Assembly (NCBI RefSeq): GCF_030687895.1
Contig: NZ_CP117452.1
Location: forward strand, 2,125,501 to 2,189,500
Length of the DNA: 64,000 bases
Direction of reading: 5' to 3'
From: Pseudomonas sp. FP198
Lineage (GTDB): Bacteria; Pseudomonadota; Gammaproteobacteria; Pseudomonadales; Pseudomonadaceae
Part shown: positions 1-7,120 of the stretch, in pieces
How positions within the stretch are numbered: the stretch's first letter is position 1
How the letters are laid out: the number at the start of each line of letters is the position of its first letter
Notes under the pieces: generated by a model
Database searches by the model: none
What the model was told of the DNA's origin: nothing
Seen by the model: the letters and a program-made list of their open reading frames with translations, nothing else
Position numbers and translations under genes: made by a program

Positions 1-694
1 CGGAAATGAACTCGGTGCGCGGGTGTTCATAAAGCGTGTAGGGCGCGTCGATCTGGGTGATCCGACCGGCCTGCATCACCACCACCCGGTCGCTGATCGA
101 CAGCGCCTCGGACTGGTCATGCGTCACCATCAGCGTGGTGATGCCGACCTCGCGCTGGATGCGGCGGATCTCGAACTGCATTTCCTCGCGCAGGTTCGCG
201 TCGAGGTTGGACAACGGTTCGTCGAGTAGCAGCACCGGCGGTTCGATCACCAGCGCCCGGGCCAAAGCCACGCGCTGGCGCTGGCCGCCGGAGAGTTCAC
301 GCGGGTAGCGCTCGGCGTGCTGGTCGAGGCGCACCAGCTTGAGTACCCGATCGACCCGTGTCTGCAATTCGGTGCTCGGCACTTTGCGCATACGCAAGCC
401 GAAGGCAACGTTGTCCTTGACGGTCATGTGTGGAAATAGCGCGTAGCTCTGGAACACCACGCCCAGGCCCCGGCTGGCCGGCTTGGCGTGAGTGATGTCG
501 CGACCGTCGAGGAGGATGCGCCCGCTGCTGGCTTCGACGAAGCCGGCGATCATTTGCAGGGTCGTGGTCTTGCCGCAACCTGATGGCCCCAGCAGGGAGA
601 CGAACTCGCCTTTTTCCACCGCGAGGTTGGTGGCGACCACGGCGTCGAGGTCGCCATAACGTTTGCTCAAGTTTTCAAGTTGCACGAAAGCCAT
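1..694 (-). CDS. ABC transporter ATP-binding protein, PotA-like (3' end outside window)
   Basis: Cytoplasmic ATPase subunit of an ABC importer, of the subclass serving polyamine, iron or other small-solute uptake. The 231 visible codons run from ATG at 694 to the left edge. Residues 36-43 form Walker A (GPSGCGKT), Q82 the Q-loop, 134-138 the LSGGQ signature, 155-159 Walker B (LLLDE) and H192 the switch histidine. The C-terminal regulatory (TOBE) part lies beyond the window, so this is a partial gene by position and not a broken one. The divergent IclR regulator next door probably controls the transport operon. The substrate cannot be told from this fragment. Confidence 0.9.
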   Translation of the reverse strand, partial: MAFVQLENLSKRYGDLDAVVATNLAVEKGEFVSLLGPSGCGKTTTLQMIAGFVEASSGRILLDGRDITHAKPASRGLGVVFQSYALFPHMTVKDNVAFGLRMRKVPSTELQTRVDRVLKLVRLDQHAERYPRELSGGQRQRVALARALVIEPPVLLLDEPLSNLDANLREEMQFEIRRIQREVGITTLMVTHDQSEALSISDRVVVMQAGRITQIDAPYTLYEHPRTEFIS

Positions 695-870
695 GACTGC
701 GCTCCACCTGAGATTGTTATGCGTCGCCGCGAGGCGCGCTTTTTTGTATGGGCAGATACGAAAGGATGTCGCGGGGTGCGTTGGCGCTCGAGATCAAGTC
801 GGCTGCCGCTGTTGTTCGAATCGCCCCTGTATGGACGCAGAGTAGGACGAAGAATAGGATGGGCTCAATG

Positions 871-901
871 GACTATTTCACTGAGACGACGACTATTTTC
901 A
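871..901. promoter_or_regulatory. direct repeat upstream of the IclR gene (possible operator)
   Basis: GACTATTTCA at 871-880 recurs as GACTATTTTCA at 891-901, exactly 20 bp on, in the 245-bp divergent region between the ABC gene and the IclR gene. Two near-identical half-sites two helical turns apart, 39 bp before the regulator's ATG, suit a regulator operator. The role is inferred. Confidence 0.35.
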
Positions 902-939
902 GTTTCATCCGGTGAGTAAATTATCTGAAGAGAAATGAC

Positions 940-1776
940 ATGCCTGATTCCACTGAGCGAAATAATGAAAAAGGTGAAGTTGGGGTCGGCTCGGTCTCAC
1001 GGCTGTTTGCGGTGCTGCGCAGCCTGGGCGAGACCGTTGAAGGCGGTGAGCGCGTGACCCAACTGGCCCAGCGCATCGGCCTGTCCCAGCCGACTACGCA
1101 CCGCTTGCTGCGCAACCTGATGGACGAGGGCATGGTCGAGCAGGATACGCGCAGCAAACGCTATCGACTGAGCCTGGACTTCTTTGCCCTGGCTGCCCGC
1201 GCCGGCAATACCGGTAACCTGCGTGAACTGGCCAGGCCCGCCATGTTGCGGCTGTCGGCGTCGCTGGGGGATTCGTTGTTCCTGCTGGCCCGATGCGGCT
1301 TCGATGCCATCTGCCTGGATCGCAGCGAGGGGCCGTTTCCGATACGCACCTTCACCGGCGACATCGGCGGCCGCGTGGCCCTGGGCGTGGGGCAGGGCAG
1401 CCTGGCGATCCTGGCATTCCTGCCAGAGGAGGAGCGCGAAACGGTGATCCATTACAACCTGCCGCGGCTGAAGGATTTTCATTTGTACGATGAAGTCTTC
1501 CTGCGCACCGAGGTCGAGAACGTACGGACGCTGGGCTACGCCGGACGCAACACCGGTGTGTTGCAAGGCATGGCCGGGGTCGCGGTGCCCATTCTCAATC
1601 GTGAAGGCCGGGCCGTCGCAGCGCTGAGCGTGGCGACCATCAGCGACCGGCTCGGGCCGGATCGCCTGCCGACGGTAGTGGAGATGCTCAAGCGCGAAGC
1701 CGCGGCGATCGGCCCGCGCATCAACCCGTTCGACCCGCTGCTGCGCAGGCCTTCGCAGGTGTTCAGGCAGGGCTGA
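940..1776 (+). CDS. IclR family transcriptional regulator
   Basis: DNA-binding regulator of 278 residues. An N-terminal winged helix-turn-helix (about residues 20-75, with the segment LSQPTTHRLLRNLMDEG) is followed by an IclR effector-binding domain (about 95-260, with the GVAVPI and VAALSVA segments usual in the family). The ATG at 940 is preceded by a GAAGAG ribosome site. It is divergent from the ABC ATPase, which suggests local control of that transporter, probably in response to a small aromatic or organic acid. Specificity is not visible. Confidence 0.9.
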   Translation: MPDSTERNNEKGEVGVGSVSRLFAVLRSLGETVEGGERVTQLAQRIGLSQPTTHRLLRNLMDEGMVEQDTRSKRYRLSLDFFALAARAGNTGNLRELARPAMLRLSASLGDSLFLLARCGFDAICLDRSEGPFPIRTFTGDIGGRVALGVGQGSLAILAFLPEEERETVIHYNLPRLKDFHLYDEVFLRTEVENVRTLGYAGRNTGVLQGMAGVAVPILNREGRAVAALSVATISDRLGPDRLPTVVEMLKREAAAIGPRINPFDPLLRRPSQVFRQG

Positions 1777-1805
1777 GCAGCGCTTGTTGGCCGTCGCTGA
1801 TCTCT

Positions 1806-1891
1806 GTGGGAGCGAGCCTGCTCGCGAAAGCGTTGCGCCAGTACACATCACCGGGCAGATACGCCGTCTTCGCGAGCAGGCTCGCTCCCAC
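1806..1891. repeat. REPIN (two inverted REP type A copies)
   Basis: A GTGGGAGCGAGCCTGCTCGC copy at 1806-1827 and its inverted copy at 1870-1891 flank a short unique spacer, between the ends of the IclR gene and the convergent anti-sigma gene. This is the standard head-to-head REP doublet of fluorescens-group genomes. Confidence 0.9.
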
Positions 1892-1928
1892 AAGGGGGCC
1901 ACAGGGGGCCCGCAGGCGACAATGACGA

Positions 1929-2681
1929 TCAGAAGTTCAAGGTTTGCTTGAGCTTCTGCGCCGCCGGCATATCACTCGGGATGACCATCGCATAGTTGTA
2001 TCCCGGCCCGGACCAGTATTCAGCCTGTAATTCACCGTCGCGCCGGCTGCCACGGGGCAGCAGGTAGTTTTTCGGGCCAGGTGGGCGCACGTAGAAACTG
2101 ATCTTCAGGCCGCTTGGGTCCTGATAGACCACCATCGCCGCGGCGCCTTGGTCAGTACTGAGCAATCGTCCGCTGACCGGCTTGAAGCCCGCCGCCGAGA
2201 GATCCGGCAGGCGGTCGGCCTGGGTGAAGTAACGGTCGAGCCAGCCTTGCATGCTTTGCTCGTCGCCCGTCTGGTAGTCGGCGGGCAGGACGCCCTGCTG
2301 GGCAATCAAACGGTAGGCCTGCAGCGCATCAGCCATGGGCGCTGCGGCGCTGAGCAGGGTCATCTGCCGGGCCTGCCATCCGCCAAATCCGCCGATCCCG
2401 ACCGCCAGCACGAGCACTGCCACACTGGCCAGCTGGCGTCGGGCCCGATGCCTGAGGCGTTGCCGGATGATCGCCGGGTCCAGGCCGGGGTTGGGTGATT
2501 GCTGCAGGGCCGCGCTCATGGCCGCGCGCAATTGCTGGGTGTCTTGCTGCCATCCGCGGACCCGCGCGGCGACATCGGGATGGCTGTCGAGGTAGATCTG
2601 CATCTGGCGTTGGTCGTCTTCGCTGAGCTGGCGATCGACATAGGCGTGCAGGTCGCTGTCGCTGGGAGGCATGCTGATCAT
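1929..2681 (-). CDS. anti-sigma factor, single-pass membrane protein
   Basis: Partner of the adjacent ECF sigma factor, 250 residues. The N-terminal part (about 8-50, LHAYVDRQL and a DVAARVRGW segment) resembles anti-sigma domains; a hydrophobic helix spans about 84-102; the remaining 150 residues would lie in the periplasm as a sensor. No HxxxCxxC motif is seen, so it is not a zinc-type anti-sigma. The ATG at 2681 overlaps the sigma stop codon as ATGA, indicating translational coupling. A second ATG lies at 2672. An open frame extends further upstream, but it overlaps the sigma gene and is not needed. Confidence 0.85.
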   Translation of the reverse strand: MISMPPSDSDLHAYVDRQLSEDDQRQMQIYLDSHPDVAARVRGWQQDTQQLRAAMSAALQQSPNPGLDPAIIRQRLRHRARRQLASVAVLVLAVGIGGFGGWQARQMTLLSAAAPMADALQAYRLIAQQGVLPADYQTGDEQSMQGWLDRYFTQADRLPDLSAAGFKPVSGRLLSTDQGAAAMVVYQDPSGLKISFYVRPPGPKNYLLPRGSRRDGELQAEYWSGPGYNYAMVIPSDMPAAQKLKQTLNF

Positions 2682-3184
2682 TTGAGTATCCGCAGGGCAG
2701 GGCGGGCGATTTCGCCTTCGCTGAGTTGACGCAACGCTTGGCGCGCGCGGGACAGACGCGACATCACGGTGCCCGTCGGCACGTCCAGGATGTCGGCCAC
2801 TTGCTGGTAGCTCAAGCCTTCCACCGAGACCCATAACAGCGGCGCGCGTTGCTCGGTGGGCAGTCGGTCGAAGGCCTGGAGTGACGATTGGGCGATGACA
2901 CTGCGTTCGGCCGAAGGGTGCGCATCGTCGCGGCCGGTGAACAGTTCCAGCATCCGCGCATAACGTCGGGAGCGGCGATGGGCGTCGAGGAACTGCCGGT
3001 AGAGAATCGAAAAAAGCCAGGCCCGCAGGTCGCCGTCCGGGCGCTTGTCGGTCCATTTCGACAAGGCTCGTTCCAGGCATGCCTGCACCAGGTCATCGGC
3101 ATTGCTGGGGTTGCGGGTCAGCGACACGGCAAAACGTCGTAGCCGTGGGATGAGCAGGCGCAACTGGTCGTCGAGTTCGTTCAT
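2678..3184 (-). CDS. ECF sigma-70 family factor
   Basis: RNA polymerase sigma factor of 168 residues with only regions 2 and 4. Region 2 (about 8-75) contains the NADDLVQACLERAL and LRAWLFSILYRQFLD segments; region 4 (about 100-155) contains the LSYQQVADILDVPTGTVMSRLSRA helix-turn-helix. The ATG at 3184 was chosen because it gives the normal ECF N-terminus; the open frame runs further but crosses the promoter. Its own promoter and that of the divergent peroxidase gene share GGAATAA-N15-GTCT, so the factor is probably self-activating and drives both transcripts. Confidence 0.92.
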   Translation of the reverse strand: MNELDDQLRLLIPRLRRFAVSLTRNPSNADDLVQACLERALSKWTDKRPDGDLRAWLFSILYRQFLDAHRRSRRYARMLELFTGRDDAHPSAERSVIAQSSLQAFDRLPTEQRAPLLWVSVEGLSYQQVADILDVPTGTVMSRLSRARQALRQLSEGEIARPALRILK

Positions 3185-3227
3185 GGGCAGGGGGCTTCGT
3201 TGGGCAATCGCTGAGTTGGGACTGGAA

Positions 3228-3253
3228 AGACGACCCGGGAACGAGATTATTCC
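3228..3253 (-). promoter_or_regulatory. predicted ECF promoter of the sigma/anti-sigma operon
   Basis: On the minus strand GGAATAA (3253-3247) is followed after exactly 15 bases by GTCT (3231-3228), 43 bases upstream of the sigma ATG. This is the RpoE-like -35/-10 layout, and the divergent promoter uses the same elements and spacing. Confidence 0.7.
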
Positions 3254-3281
3254 AGCGCAGGAAAAATAAATACGCGACGTG

Positions 3282-3307
3282 GGAATAAACCCGTCGGGCT
3301 TTCGTCT
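3282..3307 (+). promoter_or_regulatory. predicted ECF promoter of the peroxidase/cytochrome b561 operon
   Basis: GGAATAA at 3282-3288, a 15-base spacer, then GTCT at 3304-3307, 44 bases before the ATG at 3352. It matches the divergent promoter in both boxes and spacing, which strongly suggests recognition by the adjacent ECF factor. Confidence 0.7.
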
Positions 3308-3351
3308 GACAGGTCCTTTCCACAGATGGCCGTGTGCCCTGGAGTCTGCAA

Positions 3352-4434
3352 ATGGTTGACCCTTCTTCTGAATCGAGTCGGCCGCGGTTGAGCGCTGCCA
3401 GCCTGGCGTTGCGCCTGACCGGCATCGCCGCGGTCGTCGCCGCGCTGGCCGGGGCATTCGCTTACGTAAACGGTACCCTGGATCCGCATCGACTGACGCC
3501 CAAGGCCTTGGTCAACGTGCTGGAAACCAATAACGGGGTTCATCCGGGTTTTCGGCGCAATCACTCCAAAGGCGTTTGCGTTGCCGGCTATTTTGAGAGC
3601 AGCGGCGAGGCGCGGGCCTACTCCAGCGCGCAGGTGTTCAACGATGCGCGGACGCCGGTGGTCGGCCGTTTTGCACTGCCCAGCGGCAACCCCTACGCAC
3701 CCGATGGCAGCGTGCCGATCCGTAGCCTGGCGTTGCGTTTTACCCAGTCCGATGGCCAGCAATGGCGCACGGGCATGAACAGCATGCCGGTTTTCCCGGT
3801 GGGGACGCCCGAGGCGTTCTTCCAGCTGCAACAGGCCCAGTCGCCGGATCCGGCCACGGGTAAACCGAACCCGACGGCGGTGCCGGCGTTTTTTGCCGCG
3901 CATCCCGAGGCGATGCCGTTCCTGCAATGGATCAAGACCGCAAAACCCTCGGCCAGCTATGCCACCGAAACCTATAACGGGATTAACGCGTTCTATCTGG
4001 TCAACCCCTCGGGGGAGCGCCAGGCGGTGCGCTGGGCGGTACTACCAACAAGCCAGGACGCGGCTCAGACCACGCCGCCCCAAGGCGCTGATTTCCTTGA
4101 GCAGGACCTGACGAAACGCCTGGCCGCCGGGCCACTGCGCTGGCAGCTGAACATCACCCTGGCCAATCCTGGCGACCCGGTCAACGACGCCAGCAAGGCC
4201 TGGCCCGGCGACCGCAAGGTGCTCAACGCCGGCACCCTGGTACTGGAGCGCGCCCAGGCGCAGGACAACGGGGATTGCCGCGACATCAACTATGACCCGC
4301 TGATCCTGCCCAGTGGCATCGAAGGCTCGGATGATCCGCTGCTGGCCGCCCGCTCGGCAGCCTATGCCAGTTCCTATCTGCGGCGCACCAGCGAAGTCAG
4401 CCAACTGCCCGCTACCCAGGAGTCCCGTCAATGA
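3352..4434 (+). CDS. catalase-related haem peroxidase (SrpA-like), exported or membrane-anchored
   Basis: Haem peroxidase of the small catalase-related family, 360 residues compared with about 480 or more for true catalases. A hydrophobic helix at about 20-38 acts as signal or anchor, placing the catalytic domain in the periplasm. H71 in the RRNHSKG segment is the likely distal haem histidine, and the AYASSYLRR segment near the C-terminus carries the likely proximal tyrosine. ATG 3352 is preceded by GGAG seven bases away, so it was preferred to the in-frame GTG at 3334. It overlaps the b561 gene as ATGA. It probably removes peroxide or organic peroxides under ECF control. Confidence 0.88.
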   Translation: MVDPSSESSRPRLSAASLALRLTGIAAVVAALAGAFAYVNGTLDPHRLTPKALVNVLETNNGVHPGFRRNHSKGVCVAGYFESSGEARAYSSAQVFNDARTPVVGRFALPSGNPYAPDGSVPIRSLALRFTQSDGQQWRTGMNSMPVFPVGTPEAFFQLQQAQSPDPATGKPNPTAVPAFFAAHPEAMPFLQWIKTAKPSASYATETYNGINAFYLVNPSGERQAVRWAVLPTSQDAAQTTPPQGADFLEQDLTKRLAAGPLRWQLNITLANPGDPVNDASKAWPGDRKVLNAGTLVLERAQAQDNGDCRDINYDPLILPSGIEGSDDPLLAARSAAYASSYLRRTSEVSQLPATQESRQ

Positions 4435-4967
4435 ACGCCCCTCGACACTTCGCACCGTTGGCTCGGCTGCTGCATTGGCTGATGGCCCTGATGATCATCG
4501 CCATGCTGTTTATCGGCGCAGGCATGGTCGCCTCGGTGTCCGAGCGCCACGAATGGTTGCTCCAGTTGCACAAACCTCTGGGCATCGCGATTCTGTTGCT
4601 GGTGATCGTGCGCCTGGTGGTGCGTTTCACTCGCCGTACGCCGCCGCTGCCAGCCGATCTGCCGGGGTGGCAGGTATTGGCGGCCAAGGCCTCGCATGTC
4701 TTGCTGTACGCCTTGATGCTGATCCTGCCACTGTTGGGCTGGAGCATGATTTCGGCAGCAGGCGACCCGGTGATGCTCAGCGAATCGCTGCGGTTGCCCT
4801 CCATCCTGCCAGCGGATGCCCGGACTTTCGCATGGCTGCGCAAGGCCCATGGCTATCTGGCCTATCTGTTGTTCCTGACCGTGCTGGTGCATCTGGCGGC
4901 GGCGCTGTTCCATGGGTGGGTGCGCCGGGATGAGGTGTTGGGCAGCATGTTGCGTGGCAAGGACTGA
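4431..4967 (+). CDS. cytochrome b561 family membrane protein
   Basis: Di-haem b-type cytochrome of 178 residues with four predicted membrane helices. Histidines at 15 (LLHW), 47 (LHKPLG), and in the KAHGYLAY and VLVHLAA segments are in place to ligate two haems. It starts inside the stop codon of the peroxidase gene (ATGA). The pairing suggests that it carries electrons from the quinone pool to the periplasmic peroxidase; this electron route is inferred from the operon. Confidence 0.9.
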   Translation: MNAPRHFAPLARLLHWLMALMIIAMLFIGAGMVASVSERHEWLLQLHKPLGIAILLLVIVRLVVRFTRRTPPLPADLPGWQVLAAKASHVLLYALMLILPLLGWSMISAAGDPVMLSESLRLPSILPADARTFAWLRKAHGYLAYLLFLTVLVHLAAALFHGWVRRDEVLGSMLRGKD

Positions 4968-4977
4968 CGCGTAACCC

Positions 4978-5006
4978 GTGGCGAGGGAGGATTGCTCCCT
5001 CGCCAC
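4978..5006. repeat. REP type B hairpin between convergent genes
   Basis: GTGGCGAGGGAG and its inverted copy CTCCCTCGCCAC enclose a short loop, filling the gap between cytochrome b561 and the convergent carboxypeptidase gene. It may also help end both transcripts, although there is no U tract. Confidence 0.75.
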
Positions 5007-5009
5007 ATC

Positions 5010-6161
5010 TCAGCGCAATTGGTCGACCATGTCCTCGACCGTGCTCAGCACGTCCTTGCCCAGTTGCATTGAACGTTTGCCGGACCAGCCCGTGCGTGGG
5101 TTCGGGTGGTCGTCGTGGTCCTTGAACGGCATTTCCAGGGTCAGGGACAGGCAATCATATTTCTGCCCAACCGCGTTGCAGGCCAAGGTCATGTTGGCCT
5201 GGCCCGGTTCGTCGCGGGTGTAGCCGTGGGCGGTCTGGAAGTCTTTGGTCTGGTGCTTGAGGTGGCTGCGAAAGCGCTCTTCGAGTCCGGCGATGCGCGG
5301 CGTATAACCAGGGTTGCCTTCGCAACCGGCGGTGAAGACATGGGGTATCTCTTCGTCACCGTGGACATCGAGGAACAGATCGACGCCGTACTTTTCCATC
5401 TGTTGCTGTACGAAATAGACCTCGGGGCTGATTTCCGGACTGGCGCTCTGCCAGGCCCGGTTGAGGTCCTGGCCCATCAAGTTGGTGCGCAGGTGCCCGT
5501 GGAACGCGCCATCCGGGTTCATGTTCGGCACCAGGTACAGGTCGGCCTTGGCGAGCAAACGGTTCAGCTGGGCGTCGTCCTGATGCTGGAGGCGTTCGAT
5601 TACTCCCTCCATGAACCATTCGGCCATGTGCTCGCCGGGATGCTGCTGCGCAATGATCCAGATCTTGCGTCGGCCCTCGGCACCGCTGCCTTTGCGCAGC
5701 AATTGAATATCACGGCCCTCGACGCTTTTGCCGGTCGCCAGCAGTTCGGTACCGGCCTTGTGCTGCGCCTGTTCGATCAGCCAGTCGTGACGGCCGCGGC
5801 TGTAGGGTTCGAAATAGGCAAACCAGGCGTGGGGCTGTTCGGCTTCCAGATGAAAGCGCAGGGCGTCGCCCTCGAATTGCGTAGGAATACGGAACCAGTT
5901 GACGTGATCGTAGGACGCTACGGCTTGGTAGCCTGTCCACGCCTTGTTGTAGGACGATTGGCTGGCATTGAGCAGGCGGAAAGAATATTCCTGGCCGACG
6001 TGCAGGCCACTGGCCTTGAAATGAAACCATTGGAAATGCGCGCTTCGGGTGTCTGGCCTGATTTTCAGCAGCGACTGCAATGGGTTGCTGATGTCCACGA
6101 CGGCAATATTGCCGCTGTCGAAGTTGGCGCTGATATCAAAGGAAGATTTAGCCACGGTCAC
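5010..6161 (-). CDS. M14 family zinc carboxypeptidase (cytosolic carboxypeptidase-like)
   Basis: Metallopeptidase of 383 residues like the bacterial homologues of eukaryotic cytosolic carboxypeptidases. An N-terminal beta-sandwich domain of about 125 residues precedes the catalytic domain. Zinc ligands are the H and E of QQHPGEHMAEW and the H of LDVHGDEE; the catalytic glutamate is in LTLEMPFKDH. No signal peptide is present, so it is cytoplasmic. The start is a GTG at 6161 (a second GTG is at 6155) with only a weak ribosome site. The natural substrate in bacteria is unknown. Confidence 0.88.
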   Translation of the reverse strand: MTVAKSSFDISANFDSGNIAVVDISNPLQSLLKIRPDTRSAHFQWFHFKASGLHVGQEYSFRLLNASQSSYNKAWTGYQAVASYDHVNWFRIPTQFEGDALRFHLEAEQPHAWFAYFEPYSRGRHDWLIEQAQHKAGTELLATGKSVEGRDIQLLRKGSGAEGRRKIWIIAQQHPGEHMAEWFMEGVIERLQHQDDAQLNRLLAKADLYLVPNMNPDGAFHGHLRTNLMGQDLNRAWQSASPEISPEVYFVQQQMEKYGVDLFLDVHGDEEIPHVFTAGCEGNPGYTPRIAGLEERFRSHLKHQTKDFQTAHGYTRDEPGQANMTLACNAVGQKYDCLSLTLEMPFKDHDDHPNPRTGWSGKRSMQLGKDVLSTVEDMVDQLR

Positions 6162-6430
6162 GGTTCCGGTAGAGGATCTTGTGGCCGTTACTTTACACGC
6201 AGGACGGGCGAACCGGGACGATTAGCGCCATGGAAAGAAGGGGGCGCCCTCCCTGGACGCAGTAGCAGATTAGACAGTCCCTGAATGATTCTCAAGTGCT
6301 GCCTGTCGTTCATTCACTCTGTTGCAGCGCAGAAGCTTTGGTGAGCGAAGTGCGTTTGTTATCATCGCCGTCATCGAATCAGCAGCATCCAAAGACTTCA
6401 TTAGCCTGAAGCCATAAGCCGAAAAATCGG
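6162..6430. other. intergenic region between carboxypeptidase and PrrF
   Basis: About 270 bp between the carboxypeptidase start and the PrrF terminator. It should hold the carboxypeptidase promoter. A short GC-rich palindrome lies near 6240-6253 and I see no convincing gene. A 63-codon minus-strand frame (6270-6461) overlaps the PrrF terminator and has no ribosome site. Confidence 0.5.
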
Positions 6431-6544
6431 CAAAAAAAGACCCGGCAAAAAGCCGGGTCAAAAACCGTGATTAGCCTGATGAGGAGATATTCCAGAGGTC
6501 CGACCTAAGGTCCTCTGGGCTATCGACTGATCTCGCGACCAGCT
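6431..6544 (-). ncRNA. prrF: PrrF-family iron-responsive small RNA
   Basis: About 114 nt read leftward. The RNA begins near CAGCTGGTCGCGAG, carries the conserved central region ending CUCCUCAUCAGGCUAAUCAC (plus-strand complement at 6467-6486), and ends in a GACCCGGC/GCCGGGTC hairpin followed by seven U. I recognise this from the Pseudomonas PrrF RNAs, the functional counterparts of RyhB, which repress mRNAs of iron-using proteins when iron is scarce. A Fur box sits directly over the promoter. Only one copy is in this window; fluorescens-group genomes usually have a second elsewhere. Confidence 0.9.
6439..6459 (-). terminator. intrinsic terminator of PrrF
   Basis: An 8-bp stem GACCCGGC/GCCGGGTC (6439-6446 and 6452-6459) with a five-base loop, followed on the minus strand by seven T (6438-6432). 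Confidence 0.9.
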
Positions 6545-6546
6545 GA

Positions 6547-6580
6547 TTCAATAATAATCATTATCATTTGCAAGTCAAAT
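6547..6580 (-). promoter_or_regulatory. Fur box overlapping the PrrF promoter
   Basis: The 19-mer at 6547-6565 matches the GATAATGATAATCATTATC consensus at 15 positions. On the minus strand TTGACT, 16 bases, then TATTAT form -35 and -10 elements leading into the sRNA, so Fur-Fe would block transcription in iron-replete cells. Confidence 0.85.
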
Positions 6581-6649
6581 GTTTTTATTGCCTCGATTGG
6601 AAATTATTTCTCGTGGCCCGCGTTCGCGGCGTCATTTCAAGCGTTGCGG

Positions 6650-6991
6650 CTAGCGTGCCGGATAGCCATCCAGGGTCCGGTCGAGCATGACCTTGACCAG
6701 ATCGATCATATGCACCACCGAAAACGCCAGGTCACGGCTCGGGCCGTTCAATCGGCTGGCGGATTCGTGGGCGGTGGCGGCTGCACAACGTAGCAGGTCG
6801 CAAGCATGAACCAGGGCTTCCTCCCCACTGATGTTTCGGTTGACGTCGAAGAAGCGATGTTCCGCCGGGTTGTCGGCAATATCCGGTTTCAGGTAGTGGT
6901 CCAGGGCGCGTTTGGCCGCCGGACAATCCTGAAGCGACGAAAATGGGGTGTTCGAGGGGCCTGCGGGCTCATCGTTGTTGGGCTTGTCCAT
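6650..6991 (-). CDS. small DUF6124-like protein of Pseudomonas
   Basis: A 113-residue soluble protein. The C-terminal half, with the segments EEALVHACDLLRCA and RDLAFSVVHMIDLVKVM, matches my memory of a family of small Pseudomonas proteins labelled DUF6124 (earlier DUF3077). No function is known. It is mostly helical by appearance, has no signal peptide and no catalytic motif. It is divergent from the LexA-fold repressor gene, and their shared promoter region includes a palindrome at 7074-7082. Family assignment is from memory. Confidence 0.75.
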   Translation of the reverse strand: MDKPNNDEPAGPSNTPFSSLQDCPAAKRALDHYLKPDIADNPAEHRFFDVNRNISGEEALVHACDLLRCAAATAHESASRLNGPSRDLAFSVVHMIDLVKVMLDRTLDGYPAR

Positions 6992-7073
6992 GATGTCGAG
7001 TTTCTCCGTGCGGGTTTGGAAATCCTGATCCCAGCTTAGTACTCAGCGTAATTGTGACGATAATTTAAATACT

Positions 7074-7082
7074 ACAACTTGT
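7074..7082. promoter_or_regulatory. palindrome in the repressor promoter (possible operator)
   Basis: ACAA-C-TTGT is a perfect inverted repeat 39 bp upstream of the repressor ATG, in an AT-rich stretch that could hold the -10 region. Autoregulation by the adjacent helix-turn-helix protein is an inference. Confidence 0.35.
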
Positions 7083-7120
7083 GTTTTGCTGGACGGCGTC
7101 AGCCACGTATCGTGCCGCTC

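Noticed and set aside
6270..6461. 63-codon minus-strand frame next to PrrF
   Set aside because: It starts inside the PrrF terminator, has no ribosome site and no family likeness.
6400..6479. ATTAGCCTGA occurs at 6400-6409 and again in the PrrF region at 6470-6479
   Set aside because: A 10-base match without the rest of PrrF; not enough to claim a second sRNA remnant.
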